A stretch of DNA of 64,000 nt from Bacteroidia bacterium (GTDB lineage Bacteria; Bacteroidota; Bacteroidia; Bacteroidales; Azobacteroidaceae). Shown piece by piece: positions 34,676 to 44,500 of the stretch. Below the pieces are notes generated by a model. The model was given only the letters and a program-made list of their open reading frames with translations, made no database searches and was not told where the DNA came from. Positions within the stretch are counted from its first letter, which is position 1; each line of letters begins with the position of its first letter. Position numbers and translations under genes: made by a program. The stretch lies in assembly GCA_025996815.1 (NCBI GenBank), contig BNTT01000002.1, positions 1-64,000 of the forward strand. The letters are read 5' to 3'.

Positions 34676-35092
34676 ATGAAATATAGTGATTTTGAATACA
34701 TAATGTCTGCTACGCGTATGAATCGTTACTTGCTTGCATCGAATAATAATTCAAAGAAAGCAATGACTTTGTACCGTAAAAACCTGCACCTTTCGCAGGA
34801 GTTATTCACTGTTATCAGTTGTTTTGAAGTTGCTTTTCGTAACGCAATTAATATGTATAATCACACGTTTGTATTCAATCAATTAGAAAAAACAAACAAT
34901 TTACGAAATCGAATAGCGCACCATGAGCCTATCTGTTTTTTACCCAACCAATCGGTAATAGACACAACATACGCCCGACAGCACTACAATCTTATCTTGC
35001 AGTTATTTCAATGGATGAATATTGACGAATTGTCTTTGTTGTACGGACTTGACCATATCACAACAGTTTGTAATGAAATAGATGCATTATAA
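34676..35092 (+). CDS. Abi/HEPN family protein with internal deletion
   Basis: 138 residues. The start (YSDFEYIMSATRMNRYL, then AMTLYRKNLHLSQELF and CFEVAFRNAIN) and the end (RNRIAHHEPICF, HYNLILQLFQWM) match the two ends of Abi-type HEPN proteins. Full proteins are longer; the middle, which normally follows RNAI, is absent and the reading frame is kept. The HEPN motif R-x4-H is present as RNRIAH. Members act in abortive infection as RNases. This copy may be inactive. It is AT-rich and has been placed between two glycogen genes. Confidence 0.65.
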   Translation: MKYSDFEYIMSATRMNRYLLASNNNSKKAMTLYRKNLHLSQELFTVISCFEVAFRNAINMYNHTFVFNQLEKTNNLRNRIAHHEPICFLPNQSVIDTTYARQHYNLILQLFQWMNIDELSLLYGLDHITTVCNEIDAL

Positions 35093-35160
35093 TGAAAAAA
35101 CTTGAAATTATGCTCGAAAAGCAAAATATAGAATACAAATCCATCAGGAAAGATGATTAA
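35092..35160 (+). other. Short ORF (22 codons), possible gene remnant
   Basis: An ATG overlapping the Abi stop codon (TAATG) opens a 22-codon frame beginning MKKLEIMLEKQNIEYKS. It is too short to classify. The overlap suggests translational coupling, so it may be what remains of a second gene that came with the Abi gene. Confidence 0.25.
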
Positions 35161-35175
35161 AGATAGTTTGAAAAT

Positions 35176-36438
35176 ATGAAAGCATTAATGTATGGCTGGG
35201 AGTTCCCCCCGCATATTTTGGGGGGGCTGGGGACAGCGAGTTATGGGCTGACTAAGGGGATGTCGTTGCAGCCCGATATGGACATCACGTTTGTGATGCC
35301 GAAGCCTTGGGGCGATGAGGATACGAGTTTTCTGCGCCTGATTGGTATGTGCAACACGCCTGTGGCTTGGCGCGATGTGAATATGGAGTTTGTGAACGAG
35401 CGCGTTGGCAAGTTCATGGAGCCGCAGTTGTATTTTGACCTGCGCGACCATATCTATGCCGATTTCAACTACATGAATCCCAATGAGTTAGGCTGCATCG
35501 GCTTTTCCGGTCGCTATCCCGACAATTTGTTGGACGAAATCAATAATTATTCGGTGGTGGCGGGCGTGATTGCCCGCACGATACCCTGCGACGTGATTCA
35601 TTCGCACGACTGGCTCACCTATCCGGCGGGGATTCACTCGAAGCAGATTACCGGCAAGCCGCTGGTGGTGCACGTACACGCGACGGATTTCGACCGCAGT
35701 CGCGGAAACGTCAACCCCACCGTTTACGGCATCGAAAAAGACGGCATGGACAACGCCGACCATATCATTACGGTGAGCAATCTGACGCGCAACACGGTGA
35801 TTGACAAATACCACCAAGACCCGCGCAAGGTGACCACGGTGCACAATGCGGTGGAGCCGATGAGTTCGACCATCACTGCCATCCAGTCGAAAAAAGGCAC
35901 CAAAGACAAGGTCGTAACGTTTTTGGGGCGCATCACGATGCAAAAAGGTCCCGAATATTTTGTGGAAGCCGCCGCGCGTGTGCTGTCGAAGACGAAAAAT
36001 GTGCGTTTCGTGATGGCAGGCAACGGCGATATGATGAACCAGATGATTCGTTTGGCAGCCCGGCGAGGCATTTCCGACCGCTTCCACTTCACCGGATTTA
36101 TGAAAGGTACGCAGGTGTATGAAGTGTTGAAATCCAGCGACGTATATGTAATGCCCTCAGTGTCAGAGCCTTTCGGCATCTCGCCCCTCGAAGCGATGCA
36201 ATGCGGCGTGCCCACCATCATATCCAAGCAGTCGGGCTGTGCCGAAATCTTGGAAAAAGCCATCAAAACCGACTACTGGGACATCGATGCGATGGCAGAC
36301 GCGATGTATTCCATCATCACCTATCCCGCCATGTATGAATACCTGAAAGTGGAAGGCAAAAATGAAGTCGACCAAATCACTTGGGAGAAGGCGGGGTTGA
36401 AAGTGCGGAATATTTACAATCAGTTGATAAATAAATAA
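35176..36438 (+). CDS. GT4 family glycosyltransferase, glycogen synthase-like
   Basis: 420 residues. It begins MKALMYGWEFPPHILGGLGT, the acceptor-side glycine loop of GT-B synthases, has HSHDWLTYPAG and VVHVHATDFDRS in the N-terminal domain, and FLGRITMQKGPEYFVEAA, SVSEPFGISPLEAMQCG in the donor-binding domain with the E-x7-E motif. It is close to the synthases found beside debranching enzymes in Bacteroidales, and so probably builds alpha-1,4-glucan. A GH57 amylase commonly found next is absent; transketolase follows 6 bases later. Confidence 0.9.
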   Translation: MKALMYGWEFPPHILGGLGTASYGLTKGMSLQPDMDITFVMPKPWGDEDTSFLRLIGMCNTPVAWRDVNMEFVNERVGKFMEPQLYFDLRDHIYADFNYMNPNELGCIGFSGRYPDNLLDEINNYSVVAGVIARTIPCDVIHSHDWLTYPAGIHSKQITGKPLVVHVHATDFDRSRGNVNPTVYGIEKDGMDNADHIITVSNLTRNTVIDKYHQDPRKVTTVHNAVEPMSSTITAIQSKKGTKDKVVTFLGRITMQKGPEYFVEAAARVLSKTKNVRFVMAGNGDMMNQMIRLAARRGISDRFHFTGFMKGTQVYEVLKSSDVYVMPSVSEPFGISPLEAMQCGVPTIISKQSGCAEILEKAIKTDYWDIDAMADAMYSIITYPAMYEYLKVEGKNEVDQITWEKAGLKVRNIYNQLINK

Positions 36439-36444
36439 AATAAT

Positions 36445-38472
36445 ATGAATACAATTGAATTGATGAATCAGGCAGCGGATAACATCCGAATATTGGCTGC
36501 CTCTATGGTTGAGAAAGCGAAGTCGGGGCATCCGGGCGGTGCTATGGGTGGTGCCGACTTTGTGAATGTGCTTTACAGCGAGTTTTTGGTCTATGACCCG
36601 CTCAATCCTGCTTGGCAGGGCAGAGACAGGTTTTTTCTCGACCCCGGGCACATGTCGCCGATGCTATATTCCGCGTTGGCTTTGACGGGTAAATACAGTT
36701 TGGACGACCTCAAAGGTTTTCGTCAGTGGGGTAGCATCACACCCGGACATCCCGAAGTGGATGTGCAACACGGCGTTGAAAACACGTCCGGTCCGTTGGG
36801 GCAAGGGCATACCTACGCCGTGGGTGCTGCTATCGCGGCGAAATTTCTTCAGGCAAAAACAAATCGGACATCCGAGCAGAAAATCTATGCCTACATTTCC
36901 GACGGCGGTGTGCAGGAAGAAATCTCGCAGGGAGCCGGTCGGCTGGCGGGGCATTTGGGGCTGAACAACCTCATCATGTATTACGATGCCAACGATATTC
37001 AGTTGTCCACTTCGGTGGGCGACGTGACGAGCGAAAACACCGCGATGAAATACGAGGCGTGGGGTTGGAAAGTGGTTACCATCGACGGACACAACGTTCC
37101 GCAAATTCGGAAAGCCCTGTCGGAAGCGCAAAACGAACAGCAACGACCGACGCTTATCATCGGCAAAACCATCATGGGCAAAGGTGCCGTGGCGGCTGAC
37201 GGCTCCTCGTTTGAACGCAAATGTGCCACGCACGGGATGCCTCTGGGCGAATGTGGGGCAGATTACAAAAAGACGATTGTCAATTTGGGAGGAAATCCCG
37301 AAGACCCGTTCCAAATTTTCCCGGAAGTAGCAAAACTATATGCCGACAGAAAATCTGAATTGCGCAAAATTGTGGATAAACAATTAGACGAAGAGAAAAC
37401 ATGGGCAAAAACAAATCCGGAATTAGCCGCGAAATACAATTATTGGTTGAGTGGCAAAACGCCTGCAATTGATTGGGCGGCTATCCAACAAAAACCCGAC
37501 CAAGCAACCCGTGCAGCATCCGCCACGGTGTTGGGCTACCTGGCGCAGCACGTAGAAAACATGATTGTGTCGAGTGCCGACCTGTCGAACTCCGACAAGA
37601 CCGACGGCTTCCTCAAACAAACCCATGCCATCACGCGCGACGATTTTTCCGGCTCGTTCTTGCAGGCGGGCGTTTCGGAACTGACGATGGCGTGCGTCTG
37701 CATCGGAATGTCGCTCTATGGCGGCGTGATACCCGCCTGTGCCACCTTTTTCGTGTTCTCCGACTATATGAAACCTGCAATCCGTATGGCTGCCCTCATG
37801 GAGCAGCCTGTGAAATTTGTCTGGACGCACGATGCTTTTCGCGTGGGCGAAGACGGTCCCACGCACGAGCCGGTGGAGCAGGAGGCGCAAATCCGCCTGA
37901 TGGAAAAACTGAAAAATCACAAGGGGCAAAATTCGATGCTGGTGCTTCGCCCCGCCGACGTGCAGGAGACCACCGTGGCGTGGCAATTGGCGATGGAAAA
38001 CACCCACACGCCGAGTGCCCTGATACTTTCCCGCCAAAACATCAAAGACCTTCCTGCTAAAACAACTCGCTACGCCGAAGCATTGCAAGCCGCCAAAGGA
38101 GGGTATATTGTGGAAGACGACGGCAACGCGGATGTCATTTTGTTAGCCTCCGGCTCGGAAGTCGCCACTCTGGTGGAGGGTGCGGCGTTGCTGCGCAAAG
38201 ACGGCATCAAGGTGCGCATCGTGTCGGTGCCCTCGGAAGGGCTGTTCAGAAGCCAGCCGCAAGCATGGCAGGACGCGGTTATCACGCCCAATGCAAAAAT
38301 TTTCGGGCTTACAGCCGGTCTGCCGGTCAATCTGCTCGGCTTGACAGGCACCAACGGCAAAATCTGGGGCTTGGAAAGTTTCGGCTACTCGGCACCCTAC
38401 AAAGTGCTGGACGAAAAACTTGGCTTCACGGCGGAGAATGTCTATCAACAGGTAAAAAATTGGCTCTTATGA
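36445..38472 (+). CDS. tkt: Transketolase
   Basis: 675 residues, full length. The thiamine diphosphate domain has GHPGGAMGGAD, ENTSGPLGQGH and the metal-binding block ISDGGVQEEISQG, in which the Gly-Asp-Gly of the usual motif is Ser-Asp-Gly. The pyrimidine domain has QAGVSELTMACVCIGM, and the C-terminal domain ends at residue 675. It transfers two-carbon units in the pentose phosphate pathway, linking hexose and pentose use. It overlaps the next gene by ATGA. Confidence 0.93.
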   Translation: MNTIELMNQAADNIRILAASMVEKAKSGHPGGAMGGADFVNVLYSEFLVYDPLNPAWQGRDRFFLDPGHMSPMLYSALALTGKYSLDDLKGFRQWGSITPGHPEVDVQHGVENTSGPLGQGHTYAVGAAIAAKFLQAKTNRTSEQKIYAYISDGGVQEEISQGAGRLAGHLGLNNLIMYYDANDIQLSTSVGDVTSENTAMKYEAWGWKVVTIDGHNVPQIRKALSEAQNEQQRPTLIIGKTIMGKGAVAADGSSFERKCATHGMPLGECGADYKKTIVNLGGNPEDPFQIFPEVAKLYADRKSELRKIVDKQLDEEKTWAKTNPELAAKYNYWLSGKTPAIDWAAIQQKPDQATRAASATVLGYLAQHVENMIVSSADLSNSDKTDGFLKQTHAITRDDFSGSFLQAGVSELTMACVCIGMSLYGGVIPACATFFVFSDYMKPAIRMAALMEQPVKFVWTHDAFRVGEDGPTHEPVEQEAQIRLMEKLKNHKGQNSMLVLRPADVQETTVAWQLAMENTHTPSALILSRQNIKDLPAKTTRYAEALQAAKGGYIVEDDGNADVILLASGSEVATLVEGAALLRKDGIKVRIVSVPSEGLFRSQPQAWQDAVITPNAKIFGLTAGLPVNLLGLTGTNGKIWGLESFGYSAPYKVLDEKLGFTAENVYQQVKNWLL

Positions 38473-39479
38473 AAATACTTTTTATCGGCGGCACAGGCAC
38501 TATCAGCACCGCCATTTCCAAATTGTTGATTGCTCAGGGGCACGAATTGTACCTCATTAACAGGGGGACGCGCAATGATGTTTTGCCCGCAGGGGCGCAT
38601 CCGCTCGTTGCCGACATTCACGACGAGGCGAAGGTGGCTTCGCTCATTGCTGATTTGTCGTTCGATTGCGTGGCGGATTTTATCGCCTACACGCCGCCGG
38701 ATGTGGAGCGCGATGTGCGGTTGTTTACGGGAAAAACCCGCCAATACATCTTTATCAGTTCGGCATCAGCCTATCAAAAGCCGCTCTCGAACTATCGTGT
38801 GACGGAAGCTACGCCCTTAGCCAATCCCTATTGGCAGTATTCGCGCGATAAGATTGCGTGCGAAAATTTTCTGATGGATGCCTATCGCAACGAGCAGTTT
38901 CCCGTAACGATTGTGCGCCCAAGTTATACCTACGACGAGCGCAAAGTGCCGCTGGGTGTGCACGGCACAAACGGCTCGTGGCAAGTCCTGAAGCGTATGC
39001 TCGACGGCAAACCGGTGATTATCCACGGCGACGGCACGGCTCTGTGGACGATGACGCACAGCAGCGATTTCGCCAAAGGCTTTGTCGGCTTGATGGGCAA
39101 TATCCACGCCGTCGGCGAGGCGGTGCATATCACGTCGGACGAGGTGCTGACGTGGAATCAGATATACGAATGTATCGCGCGGGCACTGAACGTGCCCCTG
39201 AAAGCTGTGCACATAGCCTCCGAATACCTCGCCGCCCACAGCAACAGCGATTACCACTTCTACGGCGGGTTGCTGGGCGACAAAGCCGTGTCGGTGGTCT
39301 TCGACAACACCAAATTGAAGACCCTCGTGCCGGATTTCGTGGCAACAAAGCGTTTCGACCAGGGCGTGAAAGAAACCATCGACCACATCCTGACGCATCC
39401 GGAGTTGCAACGGGCGGATGCCGATTTTGATGCGTGGAGCGATGCGCTCGTTGTGAAATTTAATACCGCGGCGCAATGA
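38469..39479 (+). CDS. NAD-dependent epimerase/dehydratase-like SDR protein
   Basis: 336 residues from the ATG overlapping the transketolase stop. The Rossmann start is ILFIGGTGTISTAISKLL, of the atypical SDR form. A Tyr region (SASAYQKPLSNYRV), QYSRDKIACEN with a Lys, and IVRPSYTYDER follow. It is similar to plastid-type CSP41 and isoflavone-reductase-like SDRs of Bacteroidota; the substrate, perhaps a nucleotide sugar, is unknown. It overlaps the following gene by four bases. Confidence 0.8.
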   Translation: MKILFIGGTGTISTAISKLLIAQGHELYLINRGTRNDVLPAGAHPLVADIHDEAKVASLIADLSFDCVADFIAYTPPDVERDVRLFTGKTRQYIFISSASAYQKPLSNYRVTEATPLANPYWQYSRDKIACENFLMDAYRNEQFPVTIVRPSYTYDERKVPLGVHGTNGSWQVLKRMLDGKPVIIHGDGTALWTMTHSSDFAKGFVGLMGNIHAVGEAVHITSDEVLTWNQIYECIARALNVPLKAVHIASEYLAAHSNSDYHFYGGLLGDKAVSVVFDNTKLKTLVPDFVATKRFDQGVKETIDHILTHPELQRADADFDAWSDALVVKFNTAAQ

Positions 39480-40495
39480 ACACAAAATATCTGATTGTGC
39501 TGCTCCTCATGGCGACGGGCGTTGAGGCTTCGGCGCAGAAGACCTTTCGGGCAATGTTTTACAATGTGGAAAATTTGTTTGACACGCTCGACGAGGCGCA
39601 CAAGAGCGACAATGAGTTTTTGCCGGAGGGTGCGCGCCATTGGAATAACTCGCGCTATTACAGCAAGTTAAACAATCTGGCAAAAGTTATCACGTCGATT
39701 GGCGAGTGGGACACGCCCGTGCTCATCGGGCTGTGCGAGGTGGAGAACGACCGGACGATGCAGGACTTGACGCAACATTCGCTGCTCAAACAGATGCAAT
39801 ACCGCTATTTGATTACCGAATCGCCCGATGTGCGCGGCATCGACGTTGCGTTGCTCTATCAGCGCGACAGGTTTAAGTATCTGTACCACAACGGCATACG
39901 GGTCACTTTCCCCGACCGTCCGCGCTCCAAGACCCGCGACATCCTGCACGTTACCGGCATCGTGGCGACGGGCGACACGCTGGACGTTTTCGTCTGCCAT
40001 TTTCCCTCGCGACGTGGCGGACAGACACAATCGGAGCCGCTCCGCCTGCGTGTGGCATCCATCCTGCGCGCGACAACGGACAGTCTGACCGCCGTGCGCC
40101 GGAATGCGCACATCCTCGTGATGGGCGATTTCAACGACGAGCCGTCCGACAAGTCTATGCAGTCGCTCTCCCGCGCACGCACCAACAAGGCGGGCGAGCC
40201 GCTGCATTTGCACAACCTGTGGCTGCCGCTGGAGCGCACAAGCAAGGTGGGCAGTTATAAATTCGGCAAGCAATGGAATTTTTTAGACCAAATGTTTGTG
40301 TCCGACAAACTGATGAATCAGAGCCACCCGCTCCACATAAATCCGCAAAGTGCAACAATTTTTCAGGCAGATTTTCTGCAGACCGAAGACAAGACCAACG
40401 GCGGCGTCCGCCCCAAAAAAACCTTCCACGGGCGCAAATACGAGGGCGGCTACAGCGACCACCTCCCCATTTTTGTGGATTTCGTTATGCCGTAA
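39476..40495 (+). CDS. Secreted endonuclease/exonuclease/phosphatase family protein
   Basis: 339 residues with a signal peptide (about 1-21, ending ASAQ). EEP-fold motifs are in order: MFYNVENLFD, LCEVENDRT, VFVCHFPSRRGG, VMGDFNDEPSD, and the catalytic end GGYSDHLPIFVDF. Members cut phosphodiester or phosphomonoester bonds in nucleic acids, lipids or sugars. Export suggests a nucleic acid or phospholipid substrate outside the cytoplasm. It ends a chain of four overlapping or closely spaced genes from 35176. Confidence 0.88.
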   Translation: MNTKYLIVLLLMATGVEASAQKTFRAMFYNVENLFDTLDEAHKSDNEFLPEGARHWNNSRYYSKLNNLAKVITSIGEWDTPVLIGLCEVENDRTMQDLTQHSLLKQMQYRYLITESPDVRGIDVALLYQRDRFKYLYHNGIRVTFPDRPRSKTRDILHVTGIVATGDTLDVFVCHFPSRRGGQTQSEPLRLRVASILRATTDSLTAVRRNAHILVMGDFNDEPSDKSMQSLSRARTNKAGEPLHLHNLWLPLERTSKVGSYKFGKQWNFLDQMFVSDKLMNQSHPLHINPQSATIFQADFLQTEDKTNGGVRPKKTFHGRKYEGGYSDHLPIFVDFVMP

Positions 40496-40605
40496 ATATT
40501 TTGCAGTCGGGCGAATGTTTGAATTGCCACGTTAAATCTTTTTTAATGATTATCCGCAATCATACCACTTTAAATCCGAATGGCACCCATCATCTGTTTA
40601 TAAAA

Positions 40606-41013
40606 CTAAACTTCCAAATGCTGTTTAAATTCCAAGATAGTCAATGTAGATAGTTTCGGAAAATCTATTTTTTCAAGTACTTTAAAATGATTGTCATTGG
40701 TTACGATGTACCTTGCACCAACACTAATGGCACAATCTACGAATTTATTGTCATCAGGGTCAACGTTTATTAGTTGCCATTTGAAATATATGGTTACTTG
40801 TTCTGTATTTTCGGCATTCAAAATTTCATCTATGACACTTTCGGCAAACGATTGAGAATAAAACTGAGATAGAATTTCTGTATATTCTTGCAAAATTTCG
40901 GTGGTATAACATAGTGTAAACCGTTTATTGCGGAATGCTTCCCACAGCCAATAATAGACCGAGCGTTTCGGTAAAGCAACTAACAAACAATTTGTATCCA
41001 ATACGATTTTCAT
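40606..41013 (-). CDS. PIN-domain toxin (VapC-like)
   Basis: 135 residues. The acidic PIN residues are visible: VLDTNCL near residue 5, an EILQEYTEIL helix, and DPDDNKFVDCAISVGA near residue 90, followed by YIVTNDNHF. Members are RNases held by a partner antitoxin. The gene follows its antitoxin gene without spacing on the minus strand. It seems complete. Confidence 0.85.
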   Translation of the reverse strand: MKIVLDTNCLLVALPKRSVYYWLWEAFRNKRFTLCYTTEILQEYTEILSQFYSQSFAESVIDEILNAENTEQVTIYFKWQLINVDPDDNKFVDCAISVGARYIVTNDNHFKVLEKIDFPKLSTLTILEFKQHLEV

Positions 41014-41247
41014 CTATTCGTAGGGGGTTCGTTTATGCGAATACAACATTGCTTCGATTTTTTCATCGCTCAGATTTTTATCGTCCCAAACCTTAGCCGC
41101 CTCTTCGTCCACTTTTGCCCGATAAAATTTGAGCAACATAGATTTTAATTCACTCAAATTTTCCTCCTGTTTGTTAAACGCAAACATCTTTAATAGATGA
41201 ATTTGCACCGAATTTAACGGTGACTGTGCTACCAATACCTGTTCCAT
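41014..41247 (-). CDS. Antitoxin partner of the PIN toxin
   Basis: 77 residues. It has a short N-terminal region (EQVLVAQSPLNSVQIHLLKMF) and a charged helical part (LSELKSMLLKFYRAKVDEEAAKVWDDKNLS), ending KRTPYE, the pattern of small antitoxins paired with COG1569-type PIN proteins in Bacteroidota. Its stop codon directly abuts the toxin start. A promoter element lies 43 bases upstream. Confidence 0.8.
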   Translation of the reverse strand: MEQVLVAQSPLNSVQIHLLKMFAFNKQEENLSELKSMLLKFYRAKVDEEAAKVWDDKNLSDEKIEAMLYSHKRTPYE

Positions 41248-41289
41248 AACCGATTCTCTTTATTTTTTTATTAATTTTTTACGGAAGCA

Positions 41290-41297
41290 CAAAGGTA
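41290..41297 (-). promoter_or_regulatory. Bacteroidota -7 element for the PIN toxin-antitoxin pair
   Basis: TACCTTTG on the minus strand followed by TGCT, 43 bases before the antitoxin ATG. Confidence 0.65.
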
Positions 41298-41349
41298 CAA
41301 TTTTTTTTTTGAAACTTCATACAATTCTTTTTTTGAGGAGATATTTCCG

Positions 41350-41478
41350 GCAATCCGGAGGATTGCTTTTCCTACCGAACGACCCATTCCTAAAGGAATG
41401 GCAAAGACACCAAAAAACTCCCGAAAGATTGCGCTTTCGGGAGGCTTTTGCTGCTCGTATGCAAGGCTGGAGCCTTGC
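41350..41478 (+). repeat. Cluster of four palindromes
   Basis: The 322-base gap between the toxin-antitoxin pair and the large surface protein holds four stem-loops: GCAATCC/GGATTGC (41350-41366), CCATTCC/GGAATGG (41384-41401), CTCCCGAAAG/CTTTCGGGAG with loop ATTGCG (41418-41443), and GCAAGGCT/AGCCTTGC (41461-41478). The third shares its core with the terminator at 22613. One or more may terminate the surface-protein operon, which reads into them from the right. Confidence 0.7.
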
Positions 41479-41569
41479 GTCTGACTCCGATGCAGCGCGG
41501 ACGCTATGCCGAACAAGGATAAGCGTACTCCCAGCAGTCGGGCGAATTTTTTATTTTCTTAAATATTCT

Positions 41570-44500
41570 TTAATACGATGATTCCACTGCGCCAATATCC
41601 ACTGTACCGCCTTGCACGCGCACATTGCCGTTCACATCCTTTGAGGTGCTCACGAGCGAGTTGTCGCCTGCATTAACCGCAGGAGAACCCGACTGTGGGT
41701 TATAGTCGCTATCCAACATATAATCATCAATGCTTGTTACCGTCACGTTGCCTGTCCCTGTGGCAAAGGTATTGGCGGAGATGGTGTTGGATACATACAA
41801 GGTTGCTGAATTATTCACTATTGAAGCACTTGAACTGCCTTTGGGATAAACAATACTGTTAATAATGCGAACATCACCAGTATTTGTATAAATTTCACTG
41901 TACCTACCTGAATAGTTTGGTACTGCATTATTAATTGTGCAGTTATAAATGTTCACTCTTGTGCCTATATTAGCTCCTATAAATATTCCATAATACCAAA
42001 CATCAGCACTATTTCCCGTTATCAAACAGCCTACAATGCTGCCACCACCAGAACTTACATTTACCCCCAATGTATTACCCTGAATTTTACAATTCGTCAA
42101 ACTACCACTATTCAAGCTCACGCCAGAGATGGTGTTGTTAGTTATTGTACTGTTATTGATTTCACCATTACTTACAAGCAAAAAAACGTTGTGATTCATC
42201 GTACTGCTATTTATCGTCGTTCCAGAAAGCACAATATAATCATTAGTATTATCCGAAATAGTGGAATTTGAAACCGTGCAGCCGGTAAGACTGATTTGTT
42301 TGGTATTGTTCGTGAGCGAGCAATTAGTCAGCGTGCTGTTTGTGATACCTATCGTATTAGTGCAACTGCTGAATGCCACATTGTTCAACGTAAGCCCGCC
42401 GCTCATACTCATGGCTGTGCTTACCGTACTAACCGTAAATCCATCAACCACCGTATTCGTAGAGAAACTTGCACCTTGTATAAATCGGCTGCCGAGCAAG
42501 GTGGTTTTGCTGCCTGCTGTTCTTTCACCAACGCTTGATTCCGTGCCGCTAAATCCGCCATAAACATCAACACCTTCTTTCAGAGTAACGTTTTCTTCAT
42601 ACGTGCCTGTCCTTACCCAGACCTGATAGCCGCTTGTAGCCGCAGTCATAGCCGCCGCGATGGTCTTTTTTGCACTTTCCCACGAGCGACCATCGTTGCT
42701 ATTGTCGCCGTTATACGAAACGAATATCACGTTGGTAGGTGGCGTAATGGTAGTGAAATTATTTTCATCGCTGTAACTCGTGCCTTTGCTATTGATAGCG
42801 TAGGAGCGCACATAGTAGGTGGTGGCACTATTCAGCCCTGTCAATGTGTAGGACAATGTGGTGGTGCTACTACTTGCCTGCTTGCTGTCGTAAATGGTGG
42901 GATATGGATTTACCGACCAACAAAAGCCCGCCTCCGTTACGTCTGCATTGCCGTTGCTTGTTACGCTGCTTTGCAGAGTGGCACTGGTTGTGCCTACGGC
43001 AGAAACTGTAACGGTTGCCAAAGTTGGAATGTTAATAGCAGTGGTGGTAAATGTAACTTCTGTGCCATACGCTGTGCCCATTGCGTTGGTGGCATACGCC
43101 CGCACGTAGTAAGTGGTGCCCTCCGTGAGGGTGGTTACACTTTTGCCAAAAGAAGTGGTGCCCGTTCCGCAACTTTCTTTGTTGGCAGCATCTATGGTGG
43201 GGTTTTGCCAGGTGGCATAAACAAAGCCGCAATCGGTGATGGGGCTATTGCCATCGCCGGTAATAGAACTCTGCAAGGTGGCGCGTGTTGAGGTAATATT
43301 GCTCACCGTTGTAGTAGCCGCTGTGGGCAGTGAAACTACCTGCGTGGTGGTAAATGGTTGATTATCTCCATAATATACAGCCCCTGTCTGTGTTTTCACG
43401 TAGGCACGGGCGTGGTAGGAGGTGGTGGTCGCCAACCCCGTGATGCGACACGAAAATGTGTTGGCAACAGACAAAGCGGCTACAACCGTGTGGTTGTCGA
43501 GGGTCGGCATAGTGGTAGTAGCCCAGCACACCCCTTGTTCTACAATGGTGTGCCCGCCCAAATTGGTAATTGTCCCGCCACAGGTAGCAGCATTGTGCAC
43601 AATATCGGTAACGGCAGCGGTGGTGAGCGTAGCATCGCCCACAGTAGTCGTAAATGTAATATCATCACCGTAGGCAGTGCCTCTCGCATTGGTAGCATAA
43701 GCCCTTATGTGGTATTGCACGTTAGGCGATAATCCCTCTATGTCGCTTACGTACGCGCCCGTAACGGACAGCGTACCCAAATTGGTGCGGGTGGCAAGGT
43801 CTATGGTGGGATTGGCGTTCACACTCCACACGTGTCCGTACTGCGTTATTTCTGCCTCATTACCCAAACTGGATACCGTGCCGCCCGCTTTTGCTGTGGC
43901 ACTGGCAATTTCGCTCACGTTGCCTGTGGCTACTGTAGGTGTGGTGGGCACACCTGCGGTGGTGAATGATTGCTCGGAACTGTACGATAAACCTACCGAA
44001 TTTTCGGCATACGCACGCACATAGTATTTGGTACTGTGGGTAAGGTTGGTGGCGGTGCTCTCAAACGCTAACGGGTTTGTGCAGTCGCCCAAGTTGGAGG
44101 CATTGTTGCTCACAGTAGGGTTGGGTGCAGTGTTCCAACAAAAGCCATAGCGCGTTACCTTATCGCTACCAACCGACACCATTGTACCGTTAAAATGGGC
44201 ACTATTATAGGCAATGTTGGTTATTTGCTCAAAACCCACCACCGGTTGCTCGTGGGCGGCAACGTCCATTTGCACAGGAATAATCAGATTTTCAATACCC
44301 GATTGAATGGTTATTGTGCCCGTATACGAACCTGCCGACAAGGCTTCGCGACTCACAATAACGGTAATGTAGTCGTTTTTTGTGATACTCCCTGCGGTTT
44401 TGCTGAGTGCTATCCACTCATTGGAAGTTTCGGCGGAATAGTTAATAGACCCCGTGCCGTTATTGGTCAGCGTTAATTGCTGTGATGATGTGAGCGTACC

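Noticed and set aside
38265-38468. N-terminal extension of the SDR protein inside transketolase
   Set aside because: The Rossmann motif begins at the ATG at 38469, which overlaps the transketolase stop; the earlier part is a shadow frame.
36445-40495. CRISPR array or cas genes
   Set aside because: No regularly spaced direct repeats or cas-like proteins were seen here or elsewhere in the window.
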